Source: Kineococcus sp. NBC_00420 (GTDB lineage: Bacteria; Actinomycetota; Actinomycetes; Actinomycetales; Kineococcaceae). From it: a DNA stretch of 64,000 nucleotides. Below, one piece after another: positions 37,010-44,932 of the stretch. The stretch's first letter is position 1. Every line of letters starts with the position of its first letter. Where the stretch lies: contig NZ_CP107930.1 in assembly GCF_036021035.1 (NCBI RefSeq), positions 992,001-1,056,000 on the forward strand. The letters are read 5' to 3'. A model generated the notes under the pieces. That model was not told the origin of the DNA, ran no database searches, and worked only from the letters and a program-made list of their open reading frames with translations. The position numbers were made by a program, and so were the translations under genes.

Positions 37010-38248
37010 TTACCGCCCGCTCCACCCCCCGTTGACGGCACCGACCGGCGGCGCGTCCACGACCCGGTCGCGTCCGGCCCGCTTGGCGGCGTACAGCGCG
37101 GCGTCGGCCCGGTCGACGAGGTCCTCGGCGCTCTCCCCGACCTCCGCCCGGGCGATCCCGGCGCTGATCGAGAGCCGGTGCGAGCGGTCGCCGGGGACGC
37201 TGGAGGCCCCCACCGCCCGGTGGAAGCGGTCGGCGACGGCCCGCAGGTCCCGCTCGGCACCGGCGTCCTGCCCGGAGTCCTGCCCGGAGTCGGGTCCGGA
37301 GCGGACCAGGACGACGGCGAACTCGTCCCCGCCCAGGCGCGCGACGACGTCCTCGGCCCGGCAGACCGCCCGCAGCTCGCCGGCCACGATCCGCAGGACG
37401 GCGTCGCCCGTGGGGTGACCGTGGGTGTCGTTGACCGCCTTGAAGGAGTCGACGTCCACGAGCAGCAACCCGTCGACGGTTCCCGCCTGCACGTGCGCGG
37501 CGAGCGCGCTGTCGTAGGCGCGGCGGGAGGTCAGCCCGGTGAGGGCGTCCTCGGCGGCCTGGGCGCGCAACGTCGCGGTCAGGCGCTCCTGGCGCTCCCC
37601 GGCCGTGGTGAGCAGCGCCGTGACCAGGCAGAACGTGACGAGGTGGGCCGGGCTGTCGCGGAAGATCCCGACCGTTCCCTCCTCGACGCCCATGAGGACG
37701 ACGTCGGCGGCCACGGCCTGCGCGGTGAGCAACCAGGCGGCCAGGCGGCGCAGGTGGAAGGCCGCGAACAGCGCGGGCCAGCCCAGGTAGATCTGCCCCC
37801 CGAAGGAGGCGTCGTCGGTCCACAGGTCGAGCACCAGGACCATCAGTCCGGCCAGGCCCGCGAGCGCCGCCGGCGCCCAGCCGGGGGCTCGCCGCGGGGC
37901 CACGGCGAGGAACAGCCCGCAGCACACGACGACGACGGCGAAGGCCCCCGTCACCACCCAGCCGCCCGGCCGGGTGCCCATCGTCTCGGGCGAGACGATG
38001 CCGTTGAGGATGGTGTAGAGGCTCGCCGCGGTGGTCATCACGCCGACGGCCCGGGCCGCCGGGACGTGGTCCCGGGCCGTCCACCAGGCGTGCCGGGGCG
38101 CGCCGGGGCGCGCTCGGACCTCCGGGTCGCTCGCGGTCCGGCGCTGCTGCGAGGCTCGGGACACGGTGGTGGATCGACGCGTGGGGTCCTCCTCTGTAGC
38201 GGCCGAGCGGGCGACGCGGGGCCGGTCGAAGGGTCCGGTTTCTCGCAT
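37010..38248 (-). CDS. Membrane-bound diguanylate cyclase (GGDEF)
   Basis: Makes cyclic di-GMP from two GTP. The N-terminal half has about six membrane helices (from [17 protein letters not shown]) and no recognised sensor domain. The C-terminal half is a GGDEF domain: [38 protein letters not shown] and the intact [11 protein letters not shown] active site. No EAL domain. A Gly-Gln-Asp-Ser repeat ([10 protein letters not shown]) interrupts the domain as a loop. The start is unsure: ATG 38248 is used, GTG 38164 is possible. It sits 9 bases after... upstream of recG on the same strand and 99 bases from divergent rpmB. Confidence 0.88.
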   Translation of the reverse strand: MRETGPFDRPRVARSAATEEDPTRRSTTVSRASQQRRTASDPEVRARPGAPRHAWWTARDHVPAARAVGVMTTAASLYTILNGIVSPETMGTRPGGWVVTGAFAVVVVCCGLFLAVAPRRAPGWAPAALAGLAGLMVLVLDLWTDDASFGGQIYLGWPALFAAFHLRRLAAWLLTAQAVAADVVLMGVEEGTVGIFRDSPAHLVTFCLVTALLTTAGERQERLTATLRAQAAEDALTGLTSRRAYDSALAAHVQAGTVDGLLLVDVDSFKAVNDTHGHPTGDAVLRIVAGELRAVCRAEDVVARLGGDEFAVVLVRSGPDSGQDSGQDAGAERDLRAVADRFHRAVGASSVPGDRSHRLSISAGIARAEVGESAEDLVDRADAALYAAKRAGRDRVVDAPPVGAVNGGWSGR

Positions 38249-38347
38249 CCGCGGGTCTCGGCTATCGTGTTCGACGGTGTCCGGAAGTCCGGACATCGTG
38301 CGCCCCGTCGGGACGCACCACATTTCGTTCGACTTCAGGAGTTCCCC

Positions 38348-38533
38348 GTGGCTGCCACCTGTGACGTCTGCGCCAAGGGCCCTGGCTTCGGCAAGAGCGT
38401 CTCGCACTCGCACCGGCGGACCAACCGCATGTGGCTCCCGAACATCCAGCGGGTTCGGGCCACTGTGAACGGTTCCCCCAAGCGCCTCAACGTGTGCACC
38501 TCCTGCCTGAAGGCGGGCAAGGTCACGCGCTGA
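38348..38533 (+). CDS. rpmB: 50S ribosomal protein L28 (zinc-binding form)
   Basis: 61-residue ribosomal protein. Seen: start [20 protein letters not shown], middle [16 protein letters not shown], end [12 protein letters not shown]. Two CxxC pairs mark the zinc-binding version. GTG 38348 has CAGGAG 6 bases upstream. It stands alone and is followed by a strong hairpin. It diverges from the diguanylate cyclase gene. Confidence 0.96.
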   Translation: MAATCDVCAKGPGFGKSVSHSHRRTNRMWLPNIQRVRATVNGSPKRLNVCTSCLKAGKVTR

Positions 38534-38553
38534 CCACCTTGCACTGATCGACC

Positions 38554-38591
38554 CCGCGGGGCCGGTTCCCCTCGGGGGACCGGCCCCGCGG
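38554..38591. terminator. Strong bidirectional hairpin between rpmB and thiL
   Basis: A 13-bp perfect stem (38554-38566 with 38579-38591) continues with a TTCCCC/GGGGGA pairing to a tight loop, giving about 18 pairs. It lies 20 bases after the rpmB stop and 35 bases after the convergent thiL stop, so it may serve both. Confidence 0.8.
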
Positions 38592-38626
38592 TGCGTCCGG
38601 GTCCGCTCGGAGGTCGGAGCACCCGG

Positions 38627-39580
38627 TCAGCGCGCGAAGTGGTCCCAGCCGGTCCCCCGCCCGCCCCAGCGCGCCCCGTCGACGAGGACGGGGTGCTCGC
38701 CGCGGGCGAGGACGCGCCCGACGGCGACGAAGGGTTCCGGCAGCTCGACGCCGGCGGGGAAGCAGCCGAGCAGGGCGTGGTCCTCGCCTCCCGTCAGGAC
38801 GAACTCCGCGGCCCGGTCACCGGCCGTGCGGACGAGGTCGGCGATCCAGGGCGCGGCCCCGGAGGTCGTCGCCAGGTCCAGCGTGACCCCGCTGGCGGCG
38901 GCGATCCGGCCCGCGTCGCGCAGCAACCCGTCGCTGACGTCCATCAGCGCGCTCGCCCCGGCGCGCTGGGCCGCGGGGCCGGCGGCGACCGGTGGGACGG
39001 GTCGGCGGTGCGCGCTCAGGAGGTCCTCGGGACCGTCGAGGCGACCGCGCAGCAACAGGTCCAGTCCGGCCGCGGACCGGCCGAGAACCCCCGCCACCGC
39101 GACGACGTCGCCCGCGCGGGCACCCGAGCGCAGCACCGGGTCGGCCCCGCCGAGGTCGCCGAGGGCCGTCACCGAGACGAAGACCTCCGAGGCGGCGGAG
39201 AGGTCCCCGCCGACGACGACGGCGTCGAAGGCGGCGCAGGCGGCGGCCACCCCGTGGGCGAGGTCCTCCACCCAGGCCACCTCGAGGTCGGGGGGCAGGC
39301 CGAGGGTGATGAGCAGCCCGGTGCAGACCGCGCCCATCGCGGCGACGTCGGCGACGTTCTGCGCGACGGCCTTCCAGCCGACGTCGGCGCCGGTGGACCA
39401 GTCGCGCCGGAAGTCGCGGAACTCGACGAGGACGTCGGTGGTGGCCACGACCCGGGCGTCCGGGGCCGCGACGAGGGCCGCGTCGTCACCGGGACCGAGC
39501 AGCGCCCGCGTCGGCAGCAGCGGGATCACCCGTGCCAGCAGTGCCGTCTCGTCCAGCTCCCCGACCAGCACCGTGACCAC
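38627..39580 (-). CDS. thiL: Thiamine-monophosphate kinase
   Basis: Phosphorylates thiamine monophosphate to thiamine pyrophosphate. The 317-residue protein has GPGDDAALVAAPDARVV near the N-terminus, TTDVLVEFRDFRRDW, GWKAVAQNVADVAAMGA, VVVGGDLSAA and MDVSDGLLRDAGRIA, the AIR-synthase-like ATP and Mg sites. The start at 39580 is a GTG; a second in-frame GTG at 39571 is closer to the family norm and would leave more room for the divergent promoter (only 18 bases from the DUF3515 start). Confidence 0.95.
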   Translation of the reverse strand: MVTVLVGELDETALLARVIPLLPTRALLGPGDDAALVAAPDARVVATTDVLVEFRDFRRDWSTGADVGWKAVAQNVADVAAMGAVCTGLLITLGLPPDLEVAWVEDLAHGVAAACAAFDAVVVGGDLSAASEVFVSVTALGDLGGADPVLRSGARAGDVVAVAGVLGRSAAGLDLLLRGRLDGPEDLLSAHRRPVPPVAAGPAAQRAGASALMDVSDGLLRDAGRIAAASGVTLDLATTSGAAPWIADLVRTAGDRAAEFVLTGGEDHALLGCFPAGVELPEPFVAVGRVLARGEHPVLVDGARWGGRGTGWDHFAR

Positions 39581-39598
39581 TGGGGCACACTACGGGCG

Positions 39599-40114
39599 AT
39601 GTCCGAGCCAGGTCCCGTCACCACCCCGCCCCGCCACCGCCCGCGTCCCCTCGTCGTCGCCCTCGTCGTCGCCCTCGTCGTCGCCGCGGCCGTCTGGGCC
39701 TACCTCGCGAACTCCCGGGGGGTGCAGGCCGCACCGGAGGCCTCCGACCCCGCGTGCACGACGTTGCTGGGGGCTCTCCCGCAGACGCTGGGGACCCTCG
39801 GGCGGACGCAGCAGGGGGCGCAGGGCGTCGCGTCCTGGGGCGGCGACCAGATCGTCCTGCGGTGCGGCGCGCTGGTCCTGGGTCCGACGACGAAGGCGTG
39901 CATCCCCGTCGGTCCCGACGCCGGTCCGAGCGTGGACTGGGTGCAGGACGCGGCCAACGACCGCGCCGTCCGCTTCCTGACCTACGGCCGGACCCCTGCC
40001 GTCGAGGTGACGATCCGCTTCAGCTCGACCCTGACCAGCGACCAGGCGCCCTCCCAGCTCGTCGACCTGGCCGACGCCGTCTCCGCGATCCCGCAGACCC
40101 GCACCTGCCTCTGA
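39599..40114 (+). CDS. DUF3515-family membrane-anchored protein
   Basis: A 171-residue actinobacterial protein of unknown function. A basic/Pro-rich cytoplasmic tail and one helix (VVALVVALVVAAAVWAYLA, about 19-37) are followed by an extracytoplasmic domain with four conserved-looking cysteines (DPACTTLL, LRCGAL, KACIPV, RTCL). The adjacency to thiL, with ddl nearby, is the usual context of DUF3515. It starts 18 bases from divergent thiL. Confidence 0.85.
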   Translation: MSEPGPVTTPPRHRPRPLVVALVVALVVAAAVWAYLANSRGVQAAPEASDPACTTLLGALPQTLGTLGRTQQGAQGVASWGGDQIVLRCGALVLGPTTKACIPVGPDAGPSVDWVQDAANDRAVRFLTYGRTPAVEVTIRFSSTLTSDQAPSQLVDLADAVSAIPQTRTCL

Positions 40115-40121
40115 ACCGGGC

Positions 40122-40694
40122 TCACCCTCGTCCCCGGGTCGCCCGGGCGCGGGCCTTGATCGCCACGATGACGTCCGTCTTGGCGTCGGCGTAGGCGTTG
40201 GTGTCGTCCCACCGCCCGGTCATCAGGGCCTGCTTGGTGCTCTCGTAGAGGGCACGGTCGCCCGCGTCGGAGCGCAGGTGGTCGCGCAGCAGGAGGTAGT
40301 CGGCCACGGCGGGGTCGTCACGCTGCAGGACGTGCACGTGGACGTCACGGGCCGGCGTGCGCACGAGGCGGTGCCCGGGTTCGCGCACCCGCAGGACGTA
40401 CCCGGCGGCGAGCAGGCCGTCGAGGTAGTCCTCCTCGGCGGTGATGTCGTCCACCGCGACGACGATGTCGACGACGGGTTTCGCGGCCAGTCCGGGGACC
40501 GACGTGGACCCGATGTGCTCGACCTCGACGTTCACCCCCGCGAGGGCGTCCCGGATCCGCCGCTCGTGCTCGCGGTAGGCCTGCGCCCACCGTTCGTCGT
40601 GCTCGTGCAGCTGGAGGTCGAGGGCTTCGACACCGCCCACCAGCTCGACCGTCGTGACGTCCGCCCGGCGCCGCTCGCTGTTCTCGTCCACCAC
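40122..40694 (-). CDS. GrpB-family nucleotidyltransferase-fold protein
   Basis: A 190-residue protein of the GrpB/UPF0157 group. The diagnostic segment VEHIGSTSVPGLAAKPVVDIVV is present, followed by VRTPARDVHVHVLQ and LLLRDHLRSD. The fold is nucleotidyltransferase-like; the biological role is not known for most members, and a link to CoaE fusions exists in some species. The start is one of two neighbouring GTG codons (40694 or 40691), neither with a strong ribosome site. Its stop lies 7 bases past the convergent DUF3515 stop. Confidence 0.85.
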   Translation of the reverse strand: MVDENSERRRADVTTVELVGGVEALDLQLHEHDERWAQAYREHERRIRDALAGVNVEVEHIGSTSVPGLAAKPVVDIVVAVDDITAEEDYLDGLLAAGYVLRVREPGHRLVRTPARDVHVHVLQRDDPAVADYLLLRDHLRSDAGDRALYESTKQALMTGRWDDTNAYADAKTDVIVAIKARARATRGRG

Positions 40695-40720
40695 CTCACC
40701 GTACGGGCGACGCGCCGGGC

Positions 40721-41905
40721 TCAGCCGTGCTGGTAGCCCGTCGCGTCGCGCCGGCTGCGGGCGTGCCAGCGGGCCGCCACGACGTTGACCCCGATGACGA
40801 CCGACCACAGCGGCGGCACGCGCCGCAACGCGCGCCGGTGGGCCCGCATGACCGCCACCGCGACGGGGGCGACGGCGAGCGCGGTCCGGTGGCGGCGCAC
40901 ACCGAGGGCGTCGGCCAGTTCCTCGCCCTGCATCCGGCGCGACACCGTGTGCACGAGCTGCCCGGCCGCCCACAGCGGTACGCCGCCGAGGTCGTGCAGG
41001 GCCTGGGCGATCGCGCCGAGGCCCACTTCGGTCAGCCGTCGCGAGTCCTCGCTGGGCGCTCCGGTGACGGCCGCCAGCCGTCGCTCCAGCCACGCCGCGC
41101 CGACCCCGTCGGACACACCGCGCAACAACCCGGGATCGGCTCCGTCACCGACGCCCAGCAGTCGTCCGAGGTGACGCCAGAACCGGTACAGCGTGCGCTG
41201 CTCCTCGTCCGTGAGGTCCATGCCGATCGTCGCCGCGGCCTCGATGGTCACCAGGGTGAAGTCCAGCCACGTCCGGGCCAGGTCGACCTGGTGCAGCGGG
41301 AGGACGTCGGCCTCGGGGCGGGCCCGGGCCAGCCCGTTGCGGATGCGGGCGTGCAGCAGCCGCACCTCGGCCGTGGCGACGTAACCCGGCGCGCCGCGGC
41401 GCAAGCCGCCGGGGAGCATGCAGAGGTTGATCCAGTGGGCGGTGTCGAGCATCCGCCGGTAGGTGCGCTCGACGAGTTCACCCGTGCTCACGAGCAGCGC
41501 CGCGGGTTCCGGGGGTGCGTAGGAGCGGATCAGCGCCCCGGCGCCGAGGTCGTAGATGTGGGCCGGGAACGGGATCGTGAAGTAGGGCCGGCTGCCCCGT
41601 TCGAGGAGGTCGTCGTCGACGGCGGCGCACGCGGCCTCCAGTTCGCCCAGCAGCGCCGCGATCGCCGGGTGCGGGTCGCGCAGGGCGCGGAGCCCGGCGC
41701 GCAGGCCCAGGTCCACCTGGGCTCGCAGCGACGGGTCCGCCGTGAGGGCGGCGGCCGCGGCCTCGGCCAGCGGGTCACCCACCCGCAGGGCGGCGGCGAC
41801 CTCCGGGTCCGGGGCGGGGCGGGGGATCGCCGAGGCACCGGCAGCTCCCCCGAGGAGGTTCCGCACCGGAGAACCGGGGCCGGCAGCGTTCACTCCCACG
41901 TTCAC
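40721..41905 (-). CDS. MpaB/DUF2236-family oxygenase-like protein
   Basis: A 394-residue protein of the DUF2236 family, which includes latex-clearing-protein-related haem oxygenases and MpaB-type enzymes. Seen: AAVDDDLLERGSRPYF, a long helical core with RRMLDTAHWINL and ARTWLDFTLVTIEAA, then FWRHLGRLLGVGD. Several His and Arg residues could bind haem, but the proximal His is not assignable by eye. The C-terminal basic, hydrophobic segment may attach to the membrane. Function unknown; redox enzyme is inferred. Confidence 0.75.
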   Translation of the reverse strand: MNVGVNAAGPGSPVRNLLGGAAGASAIPRPAPDPEVAAALRVGDPLAEAAAAALTADPSLRAQVDLGLRAGLRALRDPHPAIAALLGELEAACAAVDDDLLERGSRPYFTIPFPAHIYDLGAGALIRSYAPPEPAALLVSTGELVERTYRRMLDTAHWINLCMLPGGLRRGAPGYVATAEVRLLHARIRNGLARARPEADVLPLHQVDLARTWLDFTLVTIEAAATIGMDLTDEEQRTLYRFWRHLGRLLGVGDGADPGLLRGVSDGVGAAWLERRLAAVTGAPSEDSRRLTEVGLGAIAQALHDLGGVPLWAAGQLVHTVSRRMQGEELADALGVRRHRTALAVAPVAVAVMRAHRRALRRVPPLWSVVIGVNVVAARWHARSRRDATGYQHG

Positions 41906-41979
41906 TCCGACATGGTGCCCCGGCTTCGCCGACGTGGCCCGACGGGTCCCCCCGACGTGACCAGGAACTCACCCGGACG

Positions 41980-42471
41980 TCACCCGGGCGGGGCCGTGGG
42001 CTCACCTTCACCGGCGGGGGCGAACAGGTTGTCGCTCACGGCCACCCACTCCTCGTCCCCGGCCGCGTCGGCCGGGTCGAGACCCTCCGGGACCAGGAGC
42101 CCCGTGGCGCTCGTCGCGCCGGAGGTCGTCGTGACCGCGAGGCCGGACCGCTGGAACTCCTCGGCGTCCGTGCAGGAGGACCCCAGGACCTGCGTCGCCC
42201 GCAGGGACTGCACGAGGCAGATCCGCTCACCGTCCAGACCCACCCAGTACTCGGCCACCTGCGTCCCCCCGAGGTAGCGGGTCGAGTCCGCGGCGATGCC
42301 GTCCACACCCGTGCCGTCCACACCCGTGCCGTCCACACCGGTGCGCACCTGGTCCGTCGGCGTCTGGTCCTGGGCCAGGGCGGGCACCGAGTCGGCGAAG
42401 GACGACCCTCCGCACCCGCTCAGCGCGAGGGTGGCCGTCAACACCAGGAGGCCCCGCCGTCGCGACGTCAC
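41980..42471 (-). CDS. Small lipoprotein with a TGVDG tandem repeat
   Basis: A 163-residue predicted lipoprotein. Signal and lipobox LSGC place the lipid-bearing cysteine at residue 20. A low-complexity linker with three TGVDG-type units follows (encoded by a 15-bp tandem repeat), then a small domain containing two cysteines (ICLVQSL, SSCTDAEEF). The GTG start overlaps the ddl TGA as GTGA, so it is coupled to ddl. I do not recognise the family; an envelope role is inferred from export and the ddl link. Confidence 0.75.
   Translation of the reverse strand: MTSRRRGLLVLTATLALSGCGGSSFADSVPALAQDQTPTDQVRTGVDGTGVDGTGVDGIAADSTRYLGGTQVAEYWVGLDGERICLVQSLRATQVLGSSCTDAEEFQRSGLAVTTTSGATSATGLLVPEGLDPADAAGDEEWVAVSDNLFAPAGEGEPTAPPG
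42301..42345. repeat. 15-bp tandem repeat, three copies, in lipoprotein gene
   Basis: Three head-to-tail copies of GTCCACACCCGTGCC, the last with two changes. It keeps frame, coding for the TGVDG units of the linker. Copy number could vary by slippage without breaking the gene. Confidence 0.85.
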
Positions 42472-43586
42472 CGCAACCCGGTGGGCCGCTTCAACGCCAG
42501 CTGCAGCAACCGGTGCACGAGTTCGGGGTAGTCGACGCCGGTGGCCGCCCACATCCGCGGGTACATCGAGAACGGGGTGAACCCGGGCATCGTGTTGATC
42601 TCGTTGACGACGATCCCGTCCGCGCCCCGGGTCGGGTCGACGAACAGGTCGACGCGGGCCAGCCCCTCGGCCCCCATGGCCTCGAAGACCCGCGCCGCGG
42701 TCGAGCGCACGGCCGCCACGACGTCGTCGGGCAGGTCGGCGGGGCACGTCAGCCGGACGTTGCCGGAATCGAGGTACTTCGCCTCGAAGTCGTAGAAGTC
42801 GTGACCGCCGACGATCTCGATCTCGCCGGGCAGGCTGGTGAGGGGTTCACCACCGTCGAGGTCCTCGAGAACTCCGCACTCGATCTCGCGGCCGACCAGC
42901 GCGGCCTCGACGACGACCTTCGGGTCGTGGGAGATCGCTTCCGCCACCGCGGCTTCCAGACCGTCGGGCGAGGTGACGCGGGTGATCCCGATGCTCGACC
43001 CCGCGCGCGCGGGTTTCACGAAGACGGGGTAGCCCAGCGCCTCGACCTCCGCGACGACGGCGGCGCGGTCGGTGTTCCAGCGGCGCGCGCGGAAGGAGGT
43101 CCACGGCCCGACGGGCAACCCCTGACCCGCGAGCAGCAGCTTCATGACCTGCTTGTCCATCCCCGCCGCCGAGGCGAGGACCCCGGACCCGACGTAGCGG
43201 GTGTCGGAGAGTTCCAGCAGACCCTGCAGGGTGCCGTCCTCACCGAAGGGGCCGTGCAGCAGGGGCAGCACGACGTCGACGGCACCGAACTCAGTGACGT
43301 CCCCGTCCTCGAAGCGCTGCAGGGCCTTCGAGTCGACGTCGGAGGAGAGCGAGACGGGAGTGCCGGCGGCCGGCACCTCGGGCAGCTTCCCGTCCTCCAG
43401 GCTGAACCGGGAGGGGTCCTCGACCAGGACCCACCGTCCGCCGGTGGTGATCCCGATCGGGACGACGTCGTAGACGTCGCGGTCGAGGGCCGCGAGCACG
43501 CCCGCCGCGGTGACGCAGCTGATGGCGTGCTCGGAGGACCGACCGCCGAAGACGACGGCGACGCGGGGTTTGTGCTGGCTGCTCAT
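42468..43586 (-). CDS. ddl: D-alanine--D-alanine ligase
   Basis: Makes the D-Ala-D-Ala dipeptide of peptidoglycan. 372 residues with VFGGRSSEHAISCVTAAGVL, LLHGPFGEDGTLQGLLEL, PVFVKPARAGSSIGITRV and C-terminal VVNEINTMPGFTPFSMYPRM. The omega-loop reads FYDFEAKY, the D-Ala type and not the D-lactate type. ATG 43586 is fixed by the family start KPRVAVVFGG. The next gene (lipoprotein) overlaps its stop. In this clade ddl usually neighbours DUF3515-thiL, here separated by GrpB, MpaB and the lipoprotein. Confidence 0.96.
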   Translation of the reverse strand: MSSQHKPRVAVVFGGRSSEHAISCVTAAGVLAALDRDVYDVVPIGITTGGRWVLVEDPSRFSLEDGKLPEVPAAGTPVSLSSDVDSKALQRFEDGDVTEFGAVDVVLPLLHGPFGEDGTLQGLLELSDTRYVGSGVLASAAGMDKQVMKLLLAGQGLPVGPWTSFRARRWNTDRAAVVAEVEALGYPVFVKPARAGSSIGITRVTSPDGLEAAVAEAISHDPKVVVEAALVGREIECGVLEDLDGGEPLTSLPGEIEIVGGHDFYDFEAKYLDSGNVRLTCPADLPDDVVAAVRSTAARVFEAMGAEGLARVDLFVDPTRGADGIVVNEINTMPGFTPFSMYPRMWAATGVDYPELVHRLLQLALKRPTGLR

Positions 43587-43624
43587 CGGCGCCGACCCTA
43601 CCCGCGGTGTGGTTGTCTTCGGGC

Positions 43625-44821
43625 GTGCCCGACAACGTGTCCTCCACCACCCCGCTCTCCCCCGCCACCACGACACCGCTGTCGCCCGCGACGCTGGCCG
43701 TCGTGGCGGGTCGTCCGCCGCGCGGGCTCGACAGCGAGCTCAACACCCCGGTGTCGTTGTCCGCGACGTTCGTCGGGGGCGGCTCGCTGGGTCAGGCCTC
43801 GCTCGGCTACGGCCGGTTCGCGAACCCCACCTGGGTCGCCCTGGAGACCGCGATCGGTGAGCTGGAGGGTGGCCGCGCACTGGTCTTCGCCTCCGGCATG
43901 GCGGCGGTGTCGGCCGCGGTCCACCTGGTCCCCGCCGACGGGACGGTCCTCGTGCCCCACGGCGCCTACAACGGCACCCACTCCCTCACCGGCCTGCTGG
44001 CCGCGCAGGGACGGATCACGGTGCGCCCCGTGGACATCACCGACCTCGACGAGGTCCGCGCGGCCCTGGCGGCCACCGCGGGCCCGACGCTGCTGTGGCT
44101 GGAGTCCCCGACGAACCCGCTGCTCGAGGTCGCGGACATCGCCGCGCTCGCCGCGCTGGGCCACGAGCACGGCGCGGTCGTCGCCGTCGACAACACCTTC
44201 GCCACCCCGCTGCTGCAGCAGCCGCTCGAGCTCGGCGCCGACGTCGTCGTGCACTCGGTGACGAAGTTCCTCTCCGGGCACTCCGACGTGGTCCTGGGCG
44301 CGGTCGTCGCCCGCGACGAGGCGACGCTGGCGGCGCTCTCGTCCCACCGCACCTTCCACGGGGCCATCGCGGGCCCGCTGGAGACCTTCCTGGCCCTGCG
44401 CGGCATCCGGACCCTCCCGCTGCGCCTGGAGCGCTCCCAGGCCTCCGCGGCCGACCTCGCGCGGCGCCTGCTCGCCCACCCGGCCGTGACGCGGGTCCGC
44501 CACCCCTCGTTGCCGCAGGACCCCGGTCACGCGCTCGCCGCGAGCCAGATGTCCGGGTTCGGCGCGCTGGTGGCGATCGAGGTCGTCGGAGGTGCCGCGG
44601 GGGCGGACGCCGTCGTCGACGCCGTCGCTCTGTGGGTCCCGGCGACGAGCCTGGGCGGGGTCGAGTCCCTGATCGAGCGTCGCCGCCGGCACGGCAACGA
44701 GCCGGCCGTCGTGCCCGAGGACCTGCTGCGCCTCTCCGTCGGCGTGGAGGACGTCGAGGACCTGTGGCGGGACCTCTCGCAGGCCCTGGACGCCGCGCTC
44801 GCCCACCGGGGAACCGTCTGA
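43625..44821 (+). CDS. Cystathionine gamma-synthase/lyase-type PLP enzyme
   Basis: PLP-dependent trans-sulfuration enzyme of the Cys/Met metabolism family. Seen: LGYGRFANPTWVALETAIGELEGG, FASGMAAVSA, LLWLESPTNPLLEVADI, VVAVDNTFATPLLQQPLELG and the PLP lysine in HSVTKFLSGHSDVVLGAV (near residue 212). 398 residues. Synthase, lyase or a methionine gamma-lyase cannot be separated by eye. The start GTG 43625 is chosen; GTG 43607 is an alternative. It is divergent from ddl with 38 bases between starts. Confidence 0.9.
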   Translation: MPDNVSSTTPLSPATTTPLSPATLAVVAGRPPRGLDSELNTPVSLSATFVGGGSLGQASLGYGRFANPTWVALETAIGELEGGRALVFASGMAAVSAAVHLVPADGTVLVPHGAYNGTHSLTGLLAAQGRITVRPVDITDLDEVRAALAATAGPTLLWLESPTNPLLEVADIAALAALGHEHGAVVAVDNTFATPLLQQPLELGADVVVHSVTKFLSGHSDVVLGAVVARDEATLAALSSHRTFHGAIAGPLETFLALRGIRTLPLRLERSQASAADLARRLLAHPAVTRVRHPSLPQDPGHALAASQMSGFGALVAIEVVGGAAGADAVVDAVALWVPATSLGGVESLIERRRRHGNEPAVVPEDLLRLSVGVEDVEDLWRDLSQALDAALAHRGTV

Positions 44822-44860
44822 GGGACACGCGCGTCGCAGGAACGGGAACACCCGGGGCCT

Positions 44861-44902
44861 GTGTCACGCTGATCACAGCGGTGACACGCCCGGGATCCCG
44901 GG
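44861..44902. promoter_or_regulatory. Two inverted repeats upstream of HTH-MurA gene
   Basis: First repeat: GTGTCACGCTG (44861-44871) pairs with CAGC-G-GTGACAC (44876-44887) with one bulged base. Second: the perfect 14-bp palindrome CCCGGGATCCCGGG (44889-44902). They fill the gap after the PLP enzyme stop. The first may be a terminator; either may bind a regulator. Confidence 0.45.
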
Positions 44903-44914
44903 GAGCGCAAGCTT

Positions 44915-44932
44915 TATCTCATCTATGAGATA
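44915..44932. promoter_or_regulatory. Perfect 18-bp palindrome over the HTH-MurA start
   Basis: TATCTCAT-CT-ATGAGATA has 8-bp perfect arms. It contains the first possible start ATG (44925) and a TTTATC -10-like box (44913-44918) that would start transcription at that ATG. This is a strong candidate for autoregulation by the XRE domain encoded right behind it. Confidence 0.65.

Noticed and set aside
34826-38347. Long plus-strand frame ahead of rpmB
   Set aside because: It only covers the antisense of recG and the GGDEF gene. The ribosomal L28 start at 38348 has its own ribosome site.
42301-42345. CRISPR-like repeat
   Set aside because: Head-to-tail copies without spacers, inside a coding frame, and no cas genes nearby.
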